A stretch of DNA of 64,000 nucleotides. It comes from Polytrichum commune. Its lineage: Eukaryota; Streptophyta; Polytrichopsida; Polytrichales; Polytrichaceae. Numbering within the stretch: the first letter of the stretch is position 1; each line of letters opens with the position of its first letter. The notes under the pieces are model-generated. The model ran no database searches. It saw nothing but the letters and a program-made list of their open reading frames with translations, and was not told where the DNA came from. Positions 1 through 12,476 of this stretch are shown here, in pieces. The stretch spans positions 10,788,001 to 10,852,000 of the forward strand of contig OX485804.1 in assembly GCA_950295325.1 (NCBI GenBank), read 5' to 3'. Both the position numbers and the translations under genes were made by a program.

Positions 1-2700
1 TCATGCGCCAGAGTTGTCTGCTAGCACAAGGAGACCTAGCTAGTTGAAACATCCAATGAATCGTAGTTCTTTGAAGTCCCCTATGAAGCTCCCCCCCACC
101 CCCTCTATCCCGGGCCAAATAATGCCCCAAACATAGTGGTGCCTACCAAATTAGTGGGAGAAAGACCGTTTGCAATGCGGTTGGTACCACTAGCTTGGAT
201 TGAAAATGTCATTGCAATGATATTAGTATGATTAAATTGTTAAATAAGTGTTGAAACAAAAATGTAAATATAGAGCTCAAAGATTTGGAATGTGCTCCGG
301 ATCGTTTTTGGAAGGAGGAGTTTGGGCAATGACCAAGGAAAGCCGATCGCTAGTTACAAAAGAACCGGTTGAGTTTGACAAATAACCAGTTGAAGTTCAA
401 GACTACTCACTTTACCAATCCTTTTAGAGGAATCTATAGAATATACCTTGATATTCTTTTTTCTTTTGAGACAGAAGGCCAACAAAGCCCACGCCAAAAT
501 GCATCAAGAACCAAGAGAACGCGTCCACATCAAGGGGAGGCCGGGCCCTTGAACGTGAAACACCGCCACGTTAAAAGTAACGACCACAAAATCCCCACCA
601 TAGACAACCCACCGGACGCCCTAAGCCAATGGTAGCTCCCAGACCACCAACATCACCCCCACAAGGAGCTAAGTTGCCTAACTACTTTGCCATTTCCAGT
701 TCCAGGCAACACGCAAACCATTCCTCCTACAGAGGACATTTCTAACACCTTGGAGCATGGCTGCAACGGAGAAGTTACTGATCTCAATTTGCTCGATCAC
801 CCGTTCCCAAGTCGTAAAATCAATAACGAGAACCCGAAAGATCACAACACGTAATCCAATTGGGCTTGGAAACACTAGGATTTTTGACCGGTCATGTCGA
901 AAATTCTACACGGACGGTGAGTCGGGGTTTGGAGTGTTCTCTATTTGACTTCTTCGGAGTGTGTATAGTGATAGATTCCGAATTCCAACCCAAACCGCCA
1001 TTGTATGGCATTAGATTTTCGCTTATGAATGTTGGAACAACTCATTGAAAACGTAGCGTTCAAACGTTCGAATGTGCATCCCACATCCAAATTGAGGCCA
1101 TATTTGAAAGTTGGTAGCTAGGGAGGATGGAGTGGCGCTTTGAGTGTTGCCTAATCAATGTTTTGGGAGTTTGTATAGTGATAGATTCCCTACCACTGGT
1201 TTAAATTGGGGACAGAAGGGAGTTGTATAATGAGTTATTTTAGAAACCAAAAAATGCCATGACATTGATCATACACAAAGCAACGTTCTTCCCAATGGAA
1301 TCACAAGACGCTGACAATATATAGGAGTCCTTACGTTATTCGATAGGGAGCATATCTTCGTGAAAGAAACGCTATCATGGTCACAAATCTGGAACATTTT
1401 TTAAAACACCAACAAATAACACATGGGCTCACCGAAATTATACTAAATTGGGTTTCATGATGTTAAGACATGCAACTCCCCCAAATGACCGCCACCCCTG
1501 TAATAAAGGCTAGGCAGACATATATGTGTGTGTATGTATATATATATACATATTTATGTTTCCAACATGGGAGACACTTCAATAGGTCATTGGGCATTGC
1601 AATTCACACCAACATTGGTAGAAAGTTTGACACATGCATGTAGTAGTATGTGCATGTAGTAGTAGTAGTGCATATATGCATGTATGTATGTATGTATGTA
1701 TGTATGTGTGTGTGTGTGTGCGCGCGCGCGCACCACTTCCAAGCCGTTTGTTGGCTAAGTATGTGATTTGACTAAGAATTCAAAGAGAATGTCTAAGATA
1801 TCCAAATGGGGTTTTTCAAATGCGCAAGTTCTAAGTTGAATGTAAACGCATTGTTGTACAAACAACTTGTTTGGATTGGTATAAAACACTACACTAGACA
1901 TCTAGTTTAGTGTGGTCCACGCTATTTCATCGTCTACTCACATCAAATTGTTTTGCAATCACTAAGTGGCAAGTATTCACTAAACATGCTACCGATCCTA
2001 ATTGTCTTGCTCAATACGGATCGTAAACCGTGGTGTAGTGCCACCAACACTACTTGTTAACCCAACATTCATTTGTCATTCCTTGTGAATATTTTGGGGT
2101 ATTATAGATTTAGAGTGTTACAGCTACTACTGTCGCTTACCCCGTCATTTTTCATCCAAATTTCGGTCATCCATGACCATATTTCATCATAAGTTGTTGA
2201 CAAGAGAAGGTAGGGTTTCGGCCAATGGATGAACTCATTAATCCATCCTCCGTGACAATATTTGTCTACTTATTCATAAGGAAGTGTTCATCCAAAAAGT
2301 TACCATAGTGATATACTGTCTACCAGTTATCAAGTGACACGTCGTAATAATGGTCTTATTACTCTACTGGTAGCTCATGTCAGGACCCGGCTGCTGACGT
2401 CAACTGGGAACTAAGCTCATGTTTACTTTCTGGTAACTTTCTTGTATGCAGTAACTTTCTTGTCCTAAGGTAACTCCCTTTTTACCCTTTTTACCCCCCT
2501 TCCCGGTAAGATAATATAACACACCCCCATTGACTGGGATAATATAACACCTCCTCACTACACTAAAAAGGATATTTGGTGTTTGATGCACTAAATATGA
2601 ACGCATACACTAAATGTCAATAACCCTATGAAAGTAAGTAACATTAAATGTAAACTCAAACCCTAAATATTAACTATGGGGAAGTTGCATGCTTGAATTT
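1..2700. other. Non-coding, repeat-derived stretch
   Basis: No gene can be supported here. The short open frames have no recognisable domain and no consistent splice structure. The stretch holds a diverged copy of a dispersed repeat at about 320-470 (second copy near 45560-45700), a twice-occurring string reading GTATAGTGATAGATTCC near 963 and 1174, a dinucleotide/tetranucleotide tract near 1676-1733, and MITE-end-like sequence (CTCCTCACTACACTAAA) near 2552. The rest looks like old, decayed repeat DNA. Confidence 0.5.
1676..1733. repeat. Compound microsatellite ATGT / GT / GC
   Basis: A run of ATGT units passes into GT units and then alternating GC ending in CGCGCGCGCAC. The alternating purine-pyrimidine order would favour a Z-DNA-prone segment. 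It was read directly from the sequence; no function is implied. Confidence 0.9.
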
Positions 2701-2718
2701 AGTGGTAGTAAGGATATG

Positions 2719-2746
2719 AAAAAAAAAAAAAAAAAAAAAAAAAAAA
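2719..2746. repeat. Poly(A) tract, 28 bp
   Basis: An uninterrupted run of 28 A. It could be the tail of a retroposed copy on the plus strand or a simple homopolymer. No recognisable LINE or SINE body lies just upstream, so its origin is open. Confidence 0.9.
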
Positions 2747-2956
2747 CATTGATAAAAGGAGATTTCTAGCATATCTTCTAACACTAATTATCAAAAAATA
2801 ATGTTTAGCAATGTAGGGTGGTAATAAAATTAAATATAATCAAACACTAAAGATGATGTTAGATGTCACTTACAATTTGGAGTTACGCAATGCTATATAT
2901 GCTTACTGTATAACTCATATTTTTCCCATGATTGGGGTTAATCTTACACCTCCTCA

Positions 2957-3179
2957 CTACACTAAATATGGTGTTTAATGTCACTTAAAAGTTGGAGTTG
3001 AGCAATGCAATGCCATATATACATATAGTATCTCATGTTACACTAGAAAATGTCAAATTGGTTGGTTGTACATTATAAAACATTAACGACTACTTGGTAA
3101 AAAATTACATTGACCGTAGACAATATAATATTCCAAAATTTCAAATAGGAAGTGACACTAAATACCATATGTAGTGTAG
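2957..3179. mobile_element. MITE, family A copy (about 223 bp)
   Basis: The left end reads CTACACTAAATATGGTGTTT and the right end, reverse-complemented, reads CTACACTACATATGGTATTT. Both then continue into a TGTCACTT-like sequence, giving inverted arms of about 30 bp. The interior carries a TTGGAGTT..GCAATGC block shared with the copies at 18.3, 50.6 and 53.2 kb. There is no coding capacity. Part of another copy (GATGTCACTTACAATTTGGAGTTACGCAATGC) lies just upstream near 2861. The parent transposon is unknown; Tourist-like or Mutator-like are both possible. Confidence 0.75.
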
Positions 3180-6100
3180 TCCTTCCCAAGTATCACCAGT
3201 ATTTCACGTTTAGGTAGGTGTCCCATTCCCACTATCTCCCTTATTACTCAAGCTACATGATTATTGAGTATGGAATACATATGATCTCTATGTCATACAA
3301 CCATGTGGGTGTGAAGGGTTCAATTGATTATTTGATTAATTAACCTCTTCATTATGGTAATTATGAGTTAAAAGGTATAGAATGAGGTTGGTTAGATGCT
3401 TTTTGAGATGGAAATTAGCTTAGCTAGATGAAAGCCTTAATTACGATTATTGAAGAATTAATGGTAGGAGATAATTAAGCTAAAGTAAATAAAAATAAAA
3501 ATAAAAACTATTGTAGTGATCATGAGTTAAAATGTGATTTTGAAAAATTAAAGTGATTGCACGTCAAAACGATCAAACAAATGAAGCTACCATGTTAAAT
3601 GACTAATGAATTGTTATATCTACCCTTTGACCTAGTAAGATATCCATGGACGAGGTAGATTTCCACTTGACGAATGTCTTTTGATGCTATAAAGTCAATG
3701 ACAGTTGAATAATTGGATGAACTGTAACAAAAGCCTAGTCTTTAAATAAGCATAAAAAACTAAGTGGACGGTGAGCAAAGCTACATCAAGTCAAGCATGA
3801 CATGGTGAAACGCAAGTCAACAAAATGGCTCAACCCTCATAGCTTGAAGCAACCCTTTAGAAAGATCTCGACTTCAGCTTCTTCGTCTCTTACCTCTCCG
3901 AGTCCAATTTCTCATTTTCAGATGCGGATCTCTAGAGGCTTGTTCCTCTGCTCTATTATCTCCCACATTGATTTCGACCAACTCCATCTTTGAGTAAGGA
4001 TGTGCAATTTCTTTATTTTTAATGATTTTGAGTGATATGTTAATATTATATATAAGGTTTATTATATATATATACATATAAAAACTTCAAATTTCATTAT
4101 TTTATAATAAAATTAAAATGAAAAGTTGAAACATGTTTGACTAGTGAATGATTGTGAGCCCGACAAAGACAGTCGACTTCTAAAACTAGCCATTGGTTAG
4201 TCCTATGTCCATTCTTTATGTATATTATAGATAGATCTTAAAGTCTTATTTCTAGTAAAATTGTCCTTGTAGCAATTTAGTTTTATGTCTAAAATTTACA
4301 AAAGTTACTGTGAGATTGCTTTAAAAACTACCTTGATAAAGATAGTTGACTTCAATAGCTTGCCACCGGTTAATCTTAGATCCATTCCTCACATTTCTTA
4401 TATGTGTAGATAGATCTTAAGGTCTTTTTTTCACAAATAATAATAATAATAATAATTCTCTCGGTCACAAACTTTTCCATCTCCTCCGCATCAATCCTCT
4501 CTACTGAGTGTACTTGGTTAGTAGCATTGTAGCTCATGTAGCCAAAATAAATTATGCGAACCTAGATTGAGCGTCAAGGAGCTTGGGAAAGTGCATGTTT
4601 AGACATCATTTCATAGGAAAAATCATCTGCCATTTAGAAACCATAATATCCAAGAAGAAAAGGGTATCATACAACAAACACTTGATGATGCATTTTCCAA
4701 CAAGTTCAACAATAAAAGTTCATGTAGTGAACAAACACTTCGTGCCAAATTCTCAATTAGAAAACCATAGCACAAAGGTATATATGGAAACATTGAACAT
4801 GAGCCTTCATAAAGAAATAAATCAAACAAGAAACATTATCTTCTTTGCCATATGTGCAAACCAAATAGGCTTCTACAATAAGGATTGTGATTGTAGCCTC
4901 ACATAAAGTATTGAAAGAGAACACATAAATTCTTGTAAATTAAATGAATGAAGTGTAACTACATTATTTCTTTCCAGGTTCGCATTCATAAAATCTTTCT
5001 AACCAAATGGTGCAATTGGGAGAACAAGAAACATCCAAAAGTGCAACATGCTTAGTGTATGCTTACAACAAATCATACTAAACATAAACCCTAGGATCCT
5101 AAACGTCAAATCTATATTAGTTATATTGGAATGTAATGGCCCATATTTTATATCTATCTACATTACTTATAATGGGATTGTTTAATTAAATAAACCCTTC
5201 ATTATTTGAAATTCCTATATAGGTCTTTTTAAGTAAATTTAATCCTCATATTATGTCGCACATAGTTTGTTAAAAGCACTAAGTGACCTACCCATGACCA
5301 AAAAAAAAAGGCCCTGTAATTTAGAGAATTTTTTTGACGATAATGTGTTGGTTTCATCCAATTCATGATTTTATCCACTATTGTCATATGGTAATAGTCC
5401 TTAATGAGTACCATGTTCATTCTTGTTAGGGTTTGCATTTTGGGTTCATGGGCATGTTGATTGGCATGGTTGTCAAGCTTTCTTTTACTTTAGGCAAGGT
5501 ATGTCAGATATTTTATGGCTATTTTATGGTAATAAGGGGGTTGATATTCCACACCGTAGTTTTAAACATTTGAATGAGGGGGTCATATTTAATTATTTTT
5601 CCTCCAATGGGAGTATTTGGGAATCTATTATGGCAGTAGGTGAATTGTATGGTGTTTGATGGGTTGTGGGGATGGGTGTATGGCTATATATGGGGACCCC
5701 TAATAGACATAATATGTCAAGTTTTAGAGGGGCCATGCATGTGCATGTGAAGGGGAGACATGTGCATTGTATTAACCATTTTAGGATTGTGATGTTTTGG
5801 GACCGGTTGTTTTGGTTGTTGGCACTTACTAGGGTATAGCACCTTGTGTGTTTGTTGGATTGGAATGTGTGGGCTAATTGGTATACTGCTTTGTTGTGTC
5901 ATGCTATGCAAAGACCTTTTATGTGTGGGTGGATGCAGGTGAAAAGTAGGTGTGGCCACTTGTCGATTTTGTGATTTGGGCAAAGTGTGCAATTGGGGTT
6001 GGGATATGCTAGTGGCCAAGACATGTTTTTTCAGTGGTCTCCCACATATTGGGCATATCGGAATTTGAAGGTTTGGGTAATTTGTGCATTAGATTTGTAT

Positions 6101-6700
6101 GTGGCTTTCCAAAAATGGTTTGAGAGTTTTTGATTGATTTTCTCGTTAGACATTCATTTGTCAACATATGTGAATTTTGATTTTGTGACTGTAGTTCTTG
6201 TTTGAGGTGGAATTTGTTTATGTATGTTTAGAGGTTGTGGATTTGTTTGTGATGTTCGCTTCTCGGGATTTTAAGGTATGATGTGTGCGATGCGTATGTG
6301 AGGGTGTGGGGGTTCATTTGTTGCAGGTGGTTCCTTCACTTGCTAATTTGGTTTGTGATTTCGTTGCCCAAGATTCCGATGTGTTCTCTAACTTTTTGTA
6401 TTGTTATGTTGTGTTTGGTCCATAGAATTTGATGGACTATGATTGAGTAAGTAGTTTATTGGGATGATTGTGCTGGGATGATGGGTGACGAATGTGATTG
6501 TTAATAAGATCTATGTTCTTATATCTTGGCTATATTTGAAAATTGTGTGACTAAGTGATATGTTGGAATATATTCAAATCTTACAAGTTATTTCTTAAAC
6601 AAGTTTTTAGCTGCAACTCAAATTGAGGTTCACTTTTGCACACATGTCTTTCATTCTCTAGAATCTAGATATCAAAGTCAATATAAAGGGATCTCCTTTT
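3180..6700. other. Non-coding stretch, part strongly GT-rich
   Basis: No gene is supported. A short AAT microsatellite lies at about 4436-4456. From about 5260 to 5450 there is a repeat that recurs near 25830-25980, including the string TTCATTCTT(G/A)TTAGGGTTTGCATTT. From about 5420 to 6500 the plus strand is rich in G and T and poor in A and C, which opens frames on both strands without clear protein similarity. This may be a decayed element copy. Confidence 0.45.
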
Positions 6701-6764
6701 GTGATATGCACCTCTCAAATAGTGGAAAATGCACTAGTCTACATACATTTTCTCCTTCCTTCTC

Positions 6765-8014
6765 ATGGAGTCCCTTCTTGACGTTATGACATCCTCATCT
6801 TGGAAGGTTACAAATGAGAAGCTTTGTGCATCGTGTGAGGATGATGATGTTGAAGAGTGCCTCATAAATTTATTAGTAGAGGAACTTTGTGGTTATGGAG
6901 AGGAGAGTGAGCCAAACCTAGAACGAGAGGCAACATTGATCGCCAAAGACAAGTTGCAACTAAGCAACTCTATAATGACTACTTTGCACCTAATTGGTGT
7001 TACACACCACACCAATTTTGACAAAGGTATCACATGATTTGTGGTTTGTTTTTGAGAATTCAAGAAACTATCATTATATATGATGATTACCATCTCCAAA
7101 AGTATGAGGCTACAAGAAATATTGGTTTAGCTACTTGTCAAAAATTCATAGTTGTTATGAGGATGTTGGCACTAGGGATTAAAACGGATGCCATTGATGA
7201 GTATTGCAAGATTGGAGAGAGCACTACATTAGAGTCCCTTGAACATTATTGTGTTGTGGTGAGAGCTATCTTTGTGCATGACTACCTTAGACAACCTACT
7301 AGGCATGCCATTAGCAAGCGAATGACAATCAATGAAGAAAGAGGGTTCCCAAATATGTTTGGTTTAATTGATTCTATGCATTGGCACTGGAGAGCATGTC
7401 ATGTTGTGCATCAATGGAGTTGCCAAGATAAGGATTAGAAGCGTAGCATTATTCGTGTGGTAGTTGTTGATCAAAGGTTACCAATATGGCATGCCTTCTT
7501 CGGCTTGTTGGGTGGAACTATGATGTTAATGTATTGGATAGATCTCCTCTCGTTAAAAATATGGGGTCATGCCAATGCTATAGGGGCGGATATAGGCTTC
7601 TTTGTGAATGAGAATTGGTATCCTCATTATTATCTCCTAGCTGATGGGATCTACCCCAAATACTCATGCTTCGTGCAATCCATTCTTGAGCCACAAGATG
7701 CTAGGCGGAGCAACTTTGCGTAGGCCCAAGAATTGGTGTGTAAGGATGTCAAAAGATGCTTTGAAGTCTTGCAAGGTCGTTGGGGAATCATTCAAAATCC
7801 ATCGCCTTTGTGGCACCCCCATGAAATTGAAGACATGATGTATGCATGTTGTATTCTTCACAACATGATTATACAAAATGAATTTGGTGATGAACACAAA
7901 CCGCTCAAAGTGGGAAACATATTGGAAAGAGGGTCACCTGGGAAGACTTGCAACGGGCACAAAAGGCTCATTTTGACTTGCGAGATGATTTGGCTGAGCA
8001 CTTGTGGCAAATAA
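6765..8014 (+). pseudogene. PIF/Harbinger-type transposase (HARBI1-like), frameshifted
   Basis: This is a decayed DDE transposase of the plant PIF/Harbinger superfamily, which cuts and pastes DNA at short A/T-rich targets. Joined across frames, the order fits the family: an acidic N-terminus; QLYNDYFAPN-like and MICGLFLRI blocks (about 6960-7065); QKFIVVMRMLALG and DEYCKIGEST (about 7140-7225); LIDSMHWHW with the first catalytic Asp (about 7366); VVVVDQRLPIWHAFFGL (about 7457); a VLDRSPL block with the second Asp, in another frame (about 7520-7550); YYLLADGIYPKYSCFV (about 7630); and KDVKRCFEVLQGRWGI with ACCILHNMI (about 7740-7870) toward the C-terminus. At least four frame breaks or stops make it non-functional. 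A convergent Myb-like ORF lies about 1.2 kb downstream, the usual PIF partner. No terminal repeats or target duplication could be fixed by eye. Confidence 0.9.
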
Positions 8015-9239
8015 AAGACTTCATTACCTATAAGTGATAGGGTGTAAGGTCCACATCAATTTGAAATTCGTTCATCAATGAAGAGTGCTATGTTTTCAAG
8101 TCAAGTTTTTCAGGGTTCAAGTTTGGTAGTTATGTTTTTTAGTGTTAGATGGCATTACCTTTAGGAAACCGATATTGGATTGGACCTCACAAGTATGAAT
8201 GAACTTTATGATTTGTATTTGTCAAGTAATTTCCTTGCCAATCATGTCAAAATTGCCTCATGACTTTCCAATCATGTCAAGTACCACTTATACCTAGCCA
8301 AACATATCAAAGCATTAATTACAAACTAGGTTGACAAGTGCCATTGACAAATCAAAATGTTTGAAATCAAATGAAGGTATCTCGACACAATAATCTTGAG
8401 TTTGTGAATTCAATCAACTTACCCTAGAGCTTAAACAAATGCACTTGAAACACCTACAATGACATTTGAGAAGTTTTAATACCATAAACAACAAAGACAT
8501 AATGAGAGTGAAACCTACATGCCCACAAATTGGTGATAGAAGATGTTACAAATTGAAATTGAGCCAAAGTCAACAAAAAAATAACAAAATTTTGGATTTA
8601 CATCAAAATTGTTGCAGCAAAAGACTTGCACACATGCAAGACTCAAAAACAACAAGAATCACTACAAACATAAAACATGTTATTGTAGGAAAAAAAATTG
8701 GCTATATTTTAATAAACCATTTATTATTGCCACAATATTGGTTGTTTAATTGCACATGATGCTTGGCTAGCTAATTGCACATGGCCTAAACTTTAAAACC
8801 CAATGCACATGCTAACTTGTGCTACCAAAATCCGATGAGAAATGTTGGGCAAGAGAGAAGATGTTTCTTGCAAAAGGAACCCATGTGTTGATGAAGCTTT
8901 GAAAACTAATGTTATCCAAAATGCCTACGTCTGATGATTGGCTTCGATTGCCCATCCATGCATAATAGCCAAGAGGTGCCAAAGTTGCAAAATGACAAAT
9001 TTGGGAGGTAGGCTACATGTGCATGGTGGGAGGGAGAATATAGGTGATGTGAAGGAGAATTGTGCAAAGGGAGGCATAATGTTGTTGCAACATCGAAGGC
9101 CTAGGGGAGGAGGCAACATGGTCAAAGTCGTTGTGAGCCTTGTCCAAGTCGTCTTCATTCCCAGCATTGCAATCCTAGTTGGGGATTTGGTCTATTGTAG
9201 CAGGTAGGTTGACCATTTAAGTATAATCTTGGGGGAAGG
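8015..9239. other. Spacer between the two PIF/Harbinger ORFs
   Basis: AT-rich sequence with no supported gene. Short frames on both strands near 8925-9207 overlap each other and show no family features. By position it is the inner, convergent 3' region of the decayed PIF/Harbinger element. Confidence 0.4.
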
Positions 9240-10119
9240 CTATGTTGTGGCTCCCATGCAAGGAGACAATGATGTTGTAGGAATTGTTGCCTTCGATCCG
9301 GCATCTGCGGCCAATTTCTTCTTGTACTTGGCCAATTCTTGGACCTGCATCAAGGTGAGCCATTTGCATGAAAGTGGGCATGTGATGGTGGAATTTTCTA
9401 CAATGAAGAGTTGGATGGAAGCTTGTTGGGCCATAATCTCCACCTTATAGATTGTGGCTAGGGTCAAGTCACTCATTGCCTTGGCAAAAACTCAGGTGGT
9501 CATCCCGTTGAAATTTGTCTCCTTGTGGTCAACCTTCATTGTTTTCACCCCTTGAGGTCTAGTGTTCGGAGTGTGACCCATTGTGGCTGCTAAATGAAAA
9601 TCATTGATGAAGTGGATGACTTCAACAACACCTCTTGCACTCCTTTCCAAAACCTCCATCTTTTTCCCCTTTTGGCCACCTAATGTTCCAATATTGCCCT
9701 TGTTCCAATTAGGGAAACTATGAAGCAACAACCAACAATGTTTGTACACAAATGGATTGTTGATTTCTCAATTTGAAATTATGAGGAGGCCTCAAGAAAA
9801 TGTCATCCTCAAAAACACTATAAATGTTCAAAGAAATTAATTCTTCGTAATAGCTAATGTATTTGCTCACATCTAATACGATTGTTCCCCAATTTGTTTG
9901 CAACGATCTATAAGGTTTATCAACACCCCTTGCAGGTTTGTGCTTTGCATAATAAGCACCCATGGCCATCCAGAAAGGAATGTTCGTTTCCCCAACACCC
10001 TTCTGTTTGTTGTTGCTACTATGCATGAAGCTTTGGCAAATTTGGTCTTCTTCTTGCAGGCATAAGGTTTTTTTCCCTTTCCCTTCTTTGACCCATTCTA
10101 GGAACCTTTGGGGCCGCAT
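9240..10119 (-). pseudogene. PIF/Harbinger-associated Myb/SANT-like protein, frameshifted
   Basis: On the minus strand three consecutive frames (10119-9718, 9749-9492, 9476-9240) give one decayed protein of the trihelix/Myb-like type that accompanies plant PIF/Harbinger transposases. In order: EEDQICQSFM, then FWMAMGAYYAKHKPARG, KPYRSLQTNWGTIVLDVSKY, and YYEELISLN (SANT-like DNA-binding region); next YKHCWLLLHSFPNWN; then RPQGVKTMK; then a C-terminal IYKVEIMAQQASIQLF helix. The Trp-spaced helices and the KHCW...PNW block are what I recognise. It converges on the transposase at 6765-8014, so the two probably belong to one dead element of about 3.5 kb or more. The Myb-like partner is thought to assist transposase binding or nuclear entry; that is family knowledge, not seen here. 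Confidence 0.8.
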
Positions 10120-10437
10120 TAATTGCAGTTGTTGTCATCATTGTGGAGCCGGGCCATGGTCATCAAAGGAGCGGCAAGAAGATAGATTATGGTGGGGTCT
10201 TTGGGAATATTTGCAGTGAGCAGGGGTTGGTTGGGAAGCTTGGCTAAGCATTGGGATGGGTCAAACAACACTATTGTTAGTGCTTATTCCTCCTTCATAT
10301 TAGGGTTACTATTGAGGGGTCCCATGGGATCGCTCTAAATGGTTTGGAAATTCTCTTGTGCCCAAGTATAGAACGTAAAAAGGTATCCTAAGGGGCTTGA
10401 ATTGTAATAAAGTGGCATTTGTTCATTGGTCTATTAC

Positions 10438-10650
10438 TCATGTTGGTGGCTCAAACTTCACCAACCTTGTAAGACAATCCGGTATTTTGTGGCTTCTATC
10501 GGGTGTATATACAACCATGAAGTCATATTCAATAAATAGTAAACTTTGCCAAGCAATATTATTAGAAACTTGAGGTTTGTTGACTAGGATCGTAGAAAAC
10601 GGGAGTGGTTGGATTTTGTACTTGTATTTTTTCATTGAAGGTAGAGACAT
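10438..10650 (-). pseudogene. Ty3/gypsy RNase H fragment
   Basis: The minus-strand frame contains IAWQSLLFIEYDFMVVYTPD followed by RSHKIPDCLTRL. This matches the end of a Ty3/gypsy reverse transcriptase-RNase H, where W-LLL-E-DF-V-Y-PGRSH-VAD-LSR is typical; the usual Asp of VAD-LSR is kept as PDCLTR. No integrase, protease or LTR is seen next to it, so only a scrap remains, abutting the decayed PIF element. Confidence 0.7.
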
Positions 10651-11242
10651 TTTCCTTATAAGTGTTTGGATTCATGCATGCCTTATTTGTTGCTCCATTT
10701 TTATTCAAAATCCTCTCTACATGCTTCCCTAAACCAACTGTCATAACTTGATCATTCATTTTTTGTATCTTCCATCTCTTGAGTACTTGCTCTTGTCATT
10801 TTTGTGTGGGTTGTATGTTGTAATGGCATGAATTAGCAATTTATACAATGTTTTGGTTTTGCATCAAAAAAACCGTTTCTTAGTGCTATGTAGTAATGTT
10901 ATTAAGACGATTTTAATTTTGATTGCATAGTTTTACGCAATTATGATCTTCTTGTTAGGCATTTTTCAAGCTTTGGTTCACATCATTGCCTAGATTGACT
11001 TTGTAAGTTTTCAAATTATGAATCCAAAAAATAAAAAACATAATCAACAGATCCTTGTAGTTTATAATTCACTCAAAGTATTATAAGTACGGTTTAAAAA
11101 ATTGGGTGTGTTGGAAAATTATAACTATAGATCTTTATAGGGTCTAAATATTTAGCAACAACAAAGAAATTACCCCTTCTTTAAACATTCAATTTTTGCA
11201 TGTGCTTCCTTAACTTGACAAAGAGTGTTACCCCAAGCATGG

Positions 11243-11893
11243 ATCGTAGCCATAGTCAAACTCTTAGTTGTTTGAGCTTGTCATATTCAAGCATCACACT
11301 ACCAAAATTTGCAAGTTTGAGCTCTAAACTCAAGCTTTTTGTGTAAAGGAGACCTCACTTATGCCCGAGTTGTACATTAAATAGGTTGAACGGTTGAAGA
11401 AAACATCATTTTCATTAGCAGGGAGTCTCTCACACACACATGTTCACTAAAGTCCACTTAACATGTGAGGTTTCAACTTGAGAACCTAGATTTTTTCCCA
11501 GGACTTATAATGCAAAGATGTCACCTTGATGGAACTCATGTGGAATGTCTATGACTAGGTCTTGGTCAAAATCCTAAACTACCTCATGGAAGACTCTTGC
11601 AAAGGATGTTAAGAGTTTGAATTCTCAATTTGTGGATCTCGAACCAATGAGTTTCTAAGCATGCTTTGGCATGTCATGAATTTTCCTTTGTTGGGTATCA
11701 TTCCCCCATGCTTGATATCTGACTTTGAACATGGCTACTCTACAATTACCCAAAATATTCAGAACCTGGTGATCGGTCAAGTCAAAGTTGTCAAAAGTTG
11801 AGCTATGGTTGAAGGCTTGTCAAATCCAAAGTATCAAACTACCGAAAATTGCAAGTTCAAGCTCTCAACTCGAGCTCTATTGTAAAGGAGGCC
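11243..11893. repeat. Diverged direct repeat pair (about 110 bp each)
   Basis: The stretch at about 11250-11360 (GAGCTTGTCATATTCAAGCA, CACTACCAAAATTTGCAAG, GAGCTCTAAACTCAAGCT, GTAAAGGAGACCT) is repeated with substitutions at about 11785-11895 (AAGGCTTGTCAAATCCAAAG, AACTACCGAAAATTGCAAG, AGCTCTCAACTCGAGCT, GTAAAGGAGGCCT). The copies are about 535 bp apart in the same orientation. They may be remains of LTRs or of an old tandem duplication. Confidence 0.7.
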
Positions 11894-12082
11894 TTACACT
11901 CTCTACCTTCTTTGGTAGGGCCAAGCAATGCCATAGCTTTCCACATGGAATCTTTGAAATAGGCCATGACAACAACCACTAATAAGTTAGACCAGCAGGG
12001 TGCCCACAAGCTGCATTGTGAACTGTTTCCAACTAAGGCAGATGGGTCTTGAATGGTTACTTTTTCCAACTAGACTAGCCCA

Positions 12083-12476
12083 CATCTCATAGGACATAAT
12101 ACACACGATCGGCCCCCAGGCTAGATCACTTCTTCATTCGGATGGGCCCCGCCCCTCTCATGCCTCCTATATTGCTCGGTCTTTCTGCCCGCACCTGCGT
12201 GGGAACTCTTCCCCATTGGGAACCAGTGTGGCAATACTTGGTCACTTAAGCCGTTAAGCTCCTATGGCATGTGAAGGAACTCCATCAATTGACTTGAGAA
12301 TAATGAAAGTGATGTCAACTTGAATGTTTATAATTTTTACCAGATATTGTCACGTTAGTTCCCAATGTGGAAGAGTTCCCACACAAGTGTGGGCAGGAAG
12401 ACCGGGCGGTGAAGGAGGCATGGGCCTAGCCAAATGAAGATGTGATCTAGCCCGGGCCCATGATTAGTATGAGATG
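12083..12476. mobile_element. Long-arm foldback element (394 bp)
   Basis: The left arm (about 12083-12225) runs CATCTCAT, GGCTAGATCAC, TTCTTCATT, CATGCCTCC, GGTCTTTCTGCCC, GTGGGAACTCTTCC, ATTGGGAAC. The right arm (about 12360-12476) is its reverse complement in the same order, with scattered substitutions. Arms are about 120-140 bp and the loop about 130 bp. There is no coding capacity. It resembles a foldback or MITE element; I could not define a target duplication. Confidence 0.85.

Noticed and set aside
5717-6019. Minus-strand frame of 100 codons
   Set aside because: His/Pro/Gln-rich low-complexity translation of the GT-rich stretch, with no family features.
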